A stretch of DNA of 37,537 bases from Bacillus sp. 522_BSPC. GTDB taxonomy: Bacteria > Bacillota > Bacilli > Bacillales > Cytobacillaceae. The notes beneath the pieces are model-generated. The model saw only the letters and a list, made by a program, of their open reading frames with translations. It searched no databases and was not told the DNA's origin. Each line of letters opens with the position of its first letter. Position 1 is the first letter of the stretch. Location: contig NZ_JVDT01000037.1 in the NCBI RefSeq assembly GCF_001076885.1, positions 1 through 37,537 on the forward strand, given 5' to 3'. The position numbers were made by a program, and so were the translations under genes. This document shows, in pieces, positions 32,399 through 37,537 of this stretch.

Positions 32399-33430
32399 GT
32401 GGAAACAATTATCAATTTTCTTATGAATAAAGGGGTAAAAAGGTTTTTTATTTTTGCATTAATCATTCTGGGCATCTATGCGCTTAGAAGCATGATTAAT
32501 TTAATGCTATTTACTTTTATCCTTTCTTTTTTAATGGATCGCATGGAAAAAATTATCTCCAAGCGAATTCACGTTAAACGAAACGTTATAGTTAGCCTCC
32601 TCTATCTGGTAACCATCGGAATTCTTTCCTATAGCTTTATTAAATATTTGCCAATGCTTGTAGAAGAAATAACGGCATTAGTTAGACAAGTAATGGATTT
32701 TTATTCCCGTCCACATGATAATGAGGTCTTAAATTATATTGTTTCCATCATTCAAGAAAGACAAATCAACAGCTATTTGGAACAAGGACTTGGCATTGTT
32801 GTCAAATATTTCTCAAGTATCAGTTCCATAAGCATACAATTCATACTCGCTATGATTCTAAGCTTCTTCTTCCTTTTAGAGAAGCCGCGATTAATAAAAT
32901 ATAAAGAAAACTTTCGTAAAAGTAAAATTGCACCTTTTTATAATGAAATTGAATTCTTTGGCAAAAAATTTGTGTTAACATTTGGAAAAGTATTAGAAGC
33001 TCAAGTTATCATAGCTTTAGTAAATTGTATCTTAACGACTATCGGATTATGGATCCTTGGTTTTCCTCAATTACTAGGCTTATCTCTGATGATATTTGTC
33101 TTTGGGCTTATCCCAGTTGCAGGGGTTATTATTTCCCTCATACCGTTGCTGACAATTGGGTACACAATTGGTGGATACACCTATATTATTATATTGATTA
33201 TCTTTATTTGTGTTATCCATGCTATTGAAGCTTATATTCTTAATCCGAAGCTAATGTCATCGAAAACAAATTTACCTGTATTTTTTACTTTTATTGTGCT
33301 TATCTTCTCTGAACATTTCTTTGGAGTATGGGGCTTAATCATTGGAATACCTGTGTTTGTTTTCCTTTTAGATATCTTACAGGTACAAAGTATGGATCCC
33401 AATAGAGAAAAAGACATGATAAAGGAATAA
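32399..33430 (+). CDS. AI-2E family permease
   Basis: A 343-residue membrane protein of the AI-2E/PerM family with about seven to eight helices. Landmarks are the helical N-terminal part with LRSMINLMLFTFILSFLMDRM, a central soluble loop (about 75-140), ILAMILSFFFLLEKPRL, VNCILTTIGLWILGFPQ, FGLIPVAGVIISLIPLLTIGY and the C-terminal EAYILNPKLMSSK, all familiar in this family. The proposed autoinducer-2 export function is not generally proven; some members are Na+/H+ exchangers. The start is GTG with AAGGGG 7 nt upstream; a tiny overlapping ATG frame at 32394 stops after 10 codons. Stands alone. Confidence 0.88.
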   Translation: METIINFLMNKGVKRFFIFALIILGIYALRSMINLMLFTFILSFLMDRMEKIISKRIHVKRNVIVSLLYLVTIGILSYSFIKYLPMLVEEITALVRQVMDFYSRPHDNEVLNYIVSIIQERQINSYLEQGLGIVVKYFSSISSISIQFILAMILSFFFLLEKPRLIKYKENFRKSKIAPFYNEIEFFGKKFVLTFGKVLEAQVIIALVNCILTTIGLWILGFPQLLGLSLMIFVFGLIPVAGVIISLIPLLTIGYTIGGYTYIIILIIFICVIHAIEAYILNPKLMSSKTNLPVFFTFIVLIFSEHFFGVWGLIIGIPVFVFLLDILQVQSMDPNREKDMIKE

Positions 33431-33460
33431 ACCCGTCTACCTTTTTATACACATAAATAG

Positions 33461-33507
33461 AAAAGCAGGTTGAATACACTTTGTACCGTGTATCTAACCT
33501 GCTTTTT
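33461..33507. terminator. Bidirectional terminator between the permease gene and ilvD
   Basis: AAAAGCAGGTT and AACCTGCTTTT with an inner TACAC/GTGTA pairing form the stem; T tracts follow on both strands for the convergent genes. Confidence 0.92.
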
Positions 33508-33528
33508 CATTAAATAAACATTACCGAA

Positions 33529-35205
33529 TTAATACTTCAATACTGCTCCTGTATTCGCAGATGTCACAAGCTTAGAATATCGTGCTAAATAGCCACTTTT
33601 TACTTTTGATTCAAACCCTTTCCATTCTGCTTTCCTTTGTTGCCATTCTTCCTCAGGTACTACAACATCCATTGTACGATTTTCAATGTCAATCACAATA
33701 TGATCGCCATCTTTAACAAATGCCAACGGTCCTCCTTCTGCCGCCTCTGGTGAAGCATGGCCGATAGATATACCGCGAGAAGCACCTGAAAAACGCCCAT
33801 CTGTTACAAGCGCAACTTTGGGACCAAGACCCATTCCAACAATTTGTGAAGTAGGTGCTAGCATTTCCGGCATACCCGGTCCTCCTTTTGGTCCTTCATA
33901 GCGAATGATAACAACATGCCCTTCCTTCACTTTGCCTTTCACTAATCCCTCTAATACATCATCCTGTGAGTCAAACACAATAGCTGGCCCTTCATGACGT
34001 TGAATTCCGTTTTGAACACCACCTGTTTTAATGATAGCACCTTGAGGAGCAAGATTACCAAACAAGACTGCTAATCCTCCTGTTGAGGTATGAGGATCAT
34101 CGATTGGACGAATCACTTGATAATCCTTCACTTTACATCCAGCAATATTCTCTCCAAGTGTTTTCCCAGTAACAGTTAATGTATCCAGATGAAGAGCCCC
34201 TTCTTTTTTGGATAGTTCATAAAGAGCCGCTGAAACTCCTCCAGCTTCATGTAAATCTTCAATATGTACATCAGAAGAAGGAGCAAGCTTCGATAAATGA
34301 GGTACTCTTGATGCAACTTGATTGATTCTTTCAAGTGGATATTCTACGCCCGCTTCATGTGCTAAAGCCAATGTATGAAGAACAGTATTCGTTGATCCTC
34401 CTAATGCCATGTCCAATGCAAAGGCATTATCAATTGCCTTTTCTGTCACAATATCTCTTGGTTTAATATCCTCATCTATTAAATGCATCAGCTGTTTAGC
34501 AGATTTCTTTACAAATTCTTTTCTCTCAGGTGCGACAGCAAGAATTGTCCCATTTCCAGGCAAAGCAAGACCTAATGCTTCAGCAAGACAGTTCATTGAA
34601 TTTGCTGTGAACATTCCGGAACAAGAACCACAGGTCGGACAACCAAATTGCTCTAATTCTCTTAGACCACCTTCATCAATTTTGCCTGACTGGAAAGCCC
34701 CTACTCCCTCAAACACAGATGATAAAGAAATCTTCCTCCCATCACTAGTAACACCAGCCTTCATTGGTCCACCACTTACAAAGATAGTAGGAATATTTAA
34801 TCGTAGGGAGGCCATCATCATTCCTGGTGTAATTTTGTCACAGTTTGGGATACAAACCATTCCATCAAACCAATGTGCAGCAACTACCGTTTCAATGGAA
34901 TCTGCAATAATTTCACGGCTTGGCAAAGAATAGCGCATTCCAATATGCCCCATCGCAATTCCATCATCCACACCAATTGTATTCATTTCAAATGGAACGC
35001 CGCCTGCTTCTCTTATTGCATCCTTTACAATCTTTCCAAATTCCTGTAAATGAACATGTCCTGGAACAATATCAATATATGAATTGACTACAGCAATAAA
35101 TGGTTTATCAAAATCCTCCTCTTTTACCCCAGCAGCTCGCAGTAAGCTTCGATGTGGCGCACGATCGAATCCCTTCTTTATCATATTACTTCTCAATTGT
35201 GTCAC
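33529..35205 (-). CDS. ilvD: Dihydroxy-acid dehydratase IlvD
   Basis: A 558-residue iron-sulfur enzyme converting dihydroxyisovalerate and dihydroxymethylvalerate to the keto acids in valine, isoleucine and pantothenate synthesis. Cluster ligands in the expected places are C122 ([10 protein letters not shown]) and C195 ([11 protein letters not shown], 188-196). Mg2+/substrate segments include D80-D81 in [10 protein letters not shown] and the C-terminal [14 protein letters not shown] set the start at GTG 35205, with GGAGGGG 5 nt before; an upstream extension of 43 codons is unlikely, and 558 residues equals the B. subtilis length. No other ilv genes lie near. I see no T-box or convincing CodY box in its leader. 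Confidence 0.96.
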   Translation of the reverse strand: MTQLRSNMIKKGFDRAPHRSLLRAAGVKEEDFDKPFIAVVNSYIDIVPGHVHLQEFGKIVKDAIREAGGVPFEMNTIGVDDGIAMGHIGMRYSLPSREIIADSIETVVAAHWFDGMVCIPNCDKITPGMMMASLRLNIPTIFVSGGPMKAGVTSDGRKISLSSVFEGVGAFQSGKIDEGGLRELEQFGCPTCGSCSGMFTANSMNCLAEALGLALPGNGTILAVAPERKEFVKKSAKQLMHLIDEDIKPRDIVTEKAIDNAFALDMALGGSTNTVLHTLALAHEAGVEYPLERINQVASRVPHLSKLAPSSDVHIEDLHEAGGVSAALYELSKKEGALHLDTLTVTGKTLGENIAGCKVKDYQVIRPIDDPHTSTGGLAVLFGNLAPQGAIIKTGGVQNGIQRHEGPAIVFDSQDDVLEGLVKGKVKEGHVVIIRYEGPKGGPGMPEMLAPTSQIVGMGLGPKVALVTDGRFSGASRGISIGHASPEAAEGGPLAFVKDGDHIVIDIENRTMDVVVPEEEWQQRKAEWKGFESKVKSGYLARYSKLVTSANTGAVLKY

Positions 35206-35307
35206 TTCTACCCCTCCAATTATCCGATTAAAGCGAAAAATCTGTATATTTAAACTTTTACTTATTGTAACACTATAAAAGCAAAATTGGTATAATTTCT
35301 TCTTGAG

Positions 35308-35334
35308 ATTATAAATAGAAATCGATATCGACAA
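35308..35334 (-). promoter_or_regulatory. Possible ilvD promoter with embedded palindrome
   Basis: On the minus strand TTGTCG (35334-35329) and TATAAT (35313-35308) are 15 nt apart, shorter than ideal. The spacer holds most of the perfect palindrome TCGATATCGA (35322-35331), which could be an operator. Confidence 0.4.
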
Positions 35335-35355
35335 TCCTTTTTACCAAAAAACAAA

Positions 35356-35393
35356 AACATTGTTAAATTAGGTTTTTTCTAACGGACAATGTT
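35356..35393 (-). terminator. Hairpin terminator or attenuator upstream of ilvD
   Basis: AACATTGT (35356-35363) and ACAATGTT (35386-35393) are perfect arms with an inner TTAG/CTAA pairing. On the minus strand TTTTTGTTTTTT follows. It lies directly after the possible small gene at 35392-35502 and before the ilvD promoter. Confidence 0.7.
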
Positions 35394-35502
35394 AGAAGTT
35401 CTTACATAATAACCTTATGTATTCTAATTCTCCTGTCCTTCTTAATCCATTCTCAGCCAACTTAATATTATATAAAAATAATTTTTCTGTTAGTAATTTC
35501 AT
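35392..35502 (-). CDS. Possible 36-residue small protein
   Basis: An ATG-started frame (begins MKLLTEKLFLYNIKLAENG, ends LLCKNF) whose stop codon lies at the foot of the hairpin terminator, as expected for a real small transcript. The frame also stays open upstream for at least 10 more codons. It looks like an amphipathic helical peptide with some likeness in spacing to the sporulation inhibitor Sda, not enough to name it. I see no strong ribosome binding site. Confidence 0.35.
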   Translation of the reverse strand: MKLLTEKLFLYNIKLAENGLRRTGELEYIRLLCKNF

Positions 35503-35537
35503 TAAATACGGCTGTAAATAAAGCTCTATAGATAAAC

Positions 35538-35577
35538 AAAAGCAATGAAGTTCCTATTATCCCTTCATTGCTTTTTA
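35538..35577. terminator. Terminator of the aldo/keto reductase gene
   Basis: AAAAGCAATGAAG and CTTCATTGCTTTT form a perfect 13-bp stem around a 12-nt loop; T-rich on both sides. It lies about 130 nt beyond the reductase stop codon. Confidence 0.8.
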
Positions 35578-35707
35578 TTGATTTCATTATTCTCTATTTA
35601 ATAAAGTGAATCATCACTTTAGTGTGTTTCCTTGCTCCCACTGAGAATTAGTAGAACCATTTCGGATATTAATGGACAGTTAATCTCCGTCTATCCTATC
35701 CGTTCTC

Positions 35708-36640
35708 CTAAGCAAATATTTCACTAATTTGTTTCACTTCTTCTTCTGTTAACGCCACTTCTAAGGTTCTCAGATTATTCTTAAGCTGACTAGTTGATTT
35801 CGCTCCTGGAATAATCACATCAACTGCAGGCTGTTCTAATAGCCATGCTAATGCAAAATGTGTTGCATCAAAGCCTTTTTCTTCAGCCATTTGCTTTAAT
35901 TTGTCGACTTTTTCAACATTTTGAATAAATGCCTCTCCTTGAAATAGAGGATTATTTTGTCTGCCATCACTAATTGTGGAATCCTTTGAATACTTTCCAG
36001 TCAATAGACCAGAAGCTAAAGGAAAATATGGAACAAAGCTAATGTTATGTTCAACACAATACGGTAAGTACATTTCCTCTGCTTGTCTTTTAAATAATGA
36101 ATATTCTGCTTGGAATACTTCTAAATAGCCATCCTGATTAAATGCCTTTAGTTGTTCAGCATCCAAATTAGAAGCTCCAACTGCAAGGATCTTCCCTTCA
36201 TCCTTTAACTCTTGTAACGTCCCTGCAACTTCAGCCATTGGAGTGACATCATCTGGAAAATGAACATAGAATAAATCAATATAATCTGTTTGCAGTCGCT
36301 TTAGACTGTCTTCTACAGATTTCCGTAAAAACTCTCTACTATTATCAAGTTGTATTTTGCCATCCACTAATTTATGAGCAGCCTTGCTTGCAATGACGAT
36401 ATCTTGGCGGTTACCTCTTTCCTTTAGCACCTCTCCAATTAATTCCTCTGATCTTCCTAATCCGTATACATAAGCAGTATCAAGAAAATCAATTCCAGCA
36501 TCTAATGCATTTCTTACTACATTTTTTCCTGTTTCATCATTTAAATTCGGAAATAAATTATGACCACCGACAGAGTTCGCACCATATCCCAGCTTCGTAA
36601 CATGCATAGCCGTTTGACCTATTTGAACTTTACTACTCAA
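35708..36640 (-). CDS. Aldo/keto reductase (IolS-like)
   Basis: A 310-residue NADPH-dependent oxidoreductase with a TIM-barrel fold. The AKR catalytic tetrad is D54, Y59 (DTAYVYG), K86 (IASKAAH) and H127 (YVHFPD). The nucleotide-binding end [13 protein letters not shown] is present. The start [23 protein letters not shown] and equal length (310) point to the IolS group of B. subtilis, whose physiological substrate is uncertain. It stands alone and is divergent from the VanZ-like gene. The AAGGAGATG-like site before the ATG is good. Confidence 0.9.
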   Translation of the reverse strand: MSSKVQIGQTAMHVTKLGYGANSVGGHNLFPNLNDETGKNVVRNALDAGIDFLDTAYVYGLGRSEELIGEVLKERGNRQDIVIASKAAHKLVDGKIQLDNSREFLRKSVEDSLKRLQTDYIDLFYVHFPDDVTPMAEVAGTLQELKDEGKILAVGASNLDAEQLKAFNQDGYLEVFQAEYSLFKRQAEEMYLPYCVEHNISFVPYFPLASGLLTGKYSKDSTISDGRQNNPLFQGEAFIQNVEKVDKLKQMAEEKGFDATHFALAWLLEQPAVDVIIPGAKSTSQLKNNLRTLEVALTEEEVKQISEIFA

Positions 36641-36799
36641 AAAGATTCATCTCCTTCATTAGTATATAGACAACTATCTATTCACTCCTAGTATGCGTAT
36701 TTCTGTAATAAGAGTAAAGTAATTCGCTTTATATTCTATTTTTGAACAAGTATCATATACTTTTTAGAAGAACAAATAAAGAAAGGACTTCGATTATCT

Positions 36800-37411
36800 G
36801 TGCATGTATTAAAAAACGGAATCTTTTTTCTCCTTATTCTCCTTCTATTCCTTACACTTTGGTCGATGAGGGGAGTTTCACTGCTATTAAATTTTCCTTT
36901 TCTACTTATTCTTATCGTTCCCTTATGGATATATTTTCGAATCCAACAAAACAATCAGCGAAAAGCGGTACTACTTTCAAAAGAATTTCCAATTAATCTA
37001 TTTTTCGTATATATGCTGACAGTTATCTATGTAACATTGGAGCCTTTTCACTTTACTCCACCTAGTCTAAATGACGGAAAAATGAATCTAATTCCTTATG
37101 TTCAAATTCTATATCAATACAAATATAAACCGCCTTTTTTTTGGATGCTATATACGCTCGGAAACATCCTTTTATTTATCCCATTTGGTCTTCTACTTCC
37201 TTTTTTGTATAAAAAGCGATTTAGAGCATTCGTTATACTAGGACTTGCTATTCTCTGCTCCCTTTCTATTGAGACTATTCAATTTTTCTTTACTGTAGAT
37301 AGAGCTGCAGATATAGATGATTTCATTCTAAATATCTTTGGAGCAATGGTTGGCTATTTTCTCTTTTTATTTATGGGGCTATTCGCGCGACGATTATTAC
37401 ATAAGTGCTAA
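36800..37411 (+). CDS. VanZ-like family membrane protein
   Basis: A 203-residue integral membrane protein with about six helices. The VanZ domain (about residues 70-195) shows YMLTVIYVTLEPF, KMNLIPYVQI, LYTLGNILLFIPFGLLLPFL, LSIETIQFFF and RAADIDDFILNIFGAMVGYF, all standard for the family. VanZ gives low-level teicoplanin resistance in enterococci, but most members, including those in Bacillus, have unknown roles. I set the start at GTG 36800, with AAAGGA about 12 nt upstream; it is not a perfect site. No other glycopeptide-resistance gene is near. Confidence 0.88.
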   Translation: MHVLKNGIFFLLILLLFLTLWSMRGVSLLLNFPFLLILIVPLWIYFRIQQNNQRKAVLLSKEFPINLFFVYMLTVIYVTLEPFHFTPPSLNDGKMNLIPYVQILYQYKYKPPFFWMLYTLGNILLFIPFGLLLPFLYKKRFRAFVILGLAILCSLSIETIQFFFTVDRAADIDDFILNIFGAMVGYFLFLFMGLFARRLLHKC

Positions 37412-37444
37412 ACATTAATCTTTTTAAGATGCTAGCTTTATATA

Positions 37445-37491
37445 GAAAGAGGCTGGACAAAACTAAATAACCAATCTTTAAAGACGAACAA
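37445..37491 (+). repeat. Right terminal copy of the inverted repeat, probable IS end
   Basis: Inverted counterpart of 1-48, containing AGAGGCTGGACAAAACTAAA and then ATCTTTAAAGACGAACAA. Compared with the common GGCTGGGACA it lacks one G. The element would lie to the right of the window. In the remaining bases the minus-strand frame entering from the edge (last codons encode ITIMRK, stop at 37519-37517) may be the end of its transposase; too short to be sure. Confidence 0.6.
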
Positions 37492-37537
37492 TATCTAATT
37501 TAGCTCTTAAATAAAGCTACTTTCTCATGATGGTTAT

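Noticed and set aside
32394-32426. 10-codon ATG frame overlapping the permease start
   Set aside because: Too short and only 2 nt from the AAGGGG; the GTG frame has proper spacing and full family homology.
35206-35707. T-box or CodY control of ilvD
   Set aside because: No T-box core or specifier layout found, and the best CodY-like 15-mer matched only about 10 positions.
36800-37411. Glycopeptide resistance locus
   Set aside because: VanZ-like proteins are widespread without vanA/vanB-type genes, and none of those is present here.
1-37537. CRISPR arrays, tRNA or rRNA genes, prophage genes, toxin-antitoxin pairs, anti-phage systems
   Set aside because: Looked for by eye; no regularly spaced repeats, RNA gene cores or recognisable proteins of these kinds.

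Overview
The window looks like chromosomal DNA of a low-GC, Gram-positive, endospore-type Bacillaceae. Supporting signs are strong AGGAGG-type ribosome binding sites, GTG and TTG starts, U-tract hairpin terminators, and gene sets typical of Bacillus: Dps under a PerR-like box, the aa3-600 menaquinol oxidase QoxABCD, YclJK with YclNOPQ, a DefB-type deformylase, a PrsA-like foldase and HtrA. I see no rRNA, tRNA, CRISPR array, complete transposase or prophage.

Layout. 1-3300 (+): Dps, a Ktr potassium channel gating subunit and a five-repeat mechanosensitive-channel-like membrane protein. 3400-8940 (-): a secreted divergent polysaccharide deacetylase, then the potABCD spermidine/putrescine transporter with its own XRE-cupin regulator upstream. 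9000-11400: a small winged-helix-like protein, an exported protein made of six 28-residue helical repeats, and peptide deformylase on the other strand. 11490-16440 (-): an extracytoplasmic protein quality-control and signalling block of PrsA-like foldase, HtrA protease and the YclJK two-component system. 16630-18560 (-): a ROK sugar kinase with a Gfo/Idh/MocA oxidoreductase. 18750-22750 (-): the Fur-boxed siderophore importer YclNOPQ. 22890-26870 (-): QoxABCD. 27240-29420 (-): a class A penicillin-binding protein. 29680-33430: a 38-residue small protein, a remnant of mannitol-1-phosphate dehydrogenase, a CNNM/CorC-type transporter with a structured leader and a MerR regulator beside it, and an AI-2E-family permease. 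33530-37410: dihydroxy-acid dehydratase, an aldo/keto reductase and a VanZ-like protein.

How it fits together. Most of the content is housekeeping: metal and oxidative stress (Dps, Ktr, YclNOPQ), respiration (Qox), envelope maintenance (PBP, PrsA, HtrA) and polyamine uptake. The main transport operons show tight or overlapping reading frames. Several regulatory elements can be read directly: a 13/14 PerR-box match before dps, a 15/19 Fur-box match before yclN, and GTTTAC/GTAAAC inverted half-sites before both potR and potA.

The least explained parts are non-coding. They are a 64-nt sequence between yclP and yclQ that folds into a three-way junction; a leader before the CNNM gene whose Shine-Dalgarno sequence can be sequestered by an upstream CTCCT and which has a hairpin between it and the AUG; a degenerate parS-like site after htrA; paired TTCAATATAT palindromes in a 446-nt gap; and near-identical inverted sequences at the two ends of the window that look like termini of one repeated mobile element. 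I find no clear new multi-gene system; the two RNA structures are the best candidates for something undescribed.
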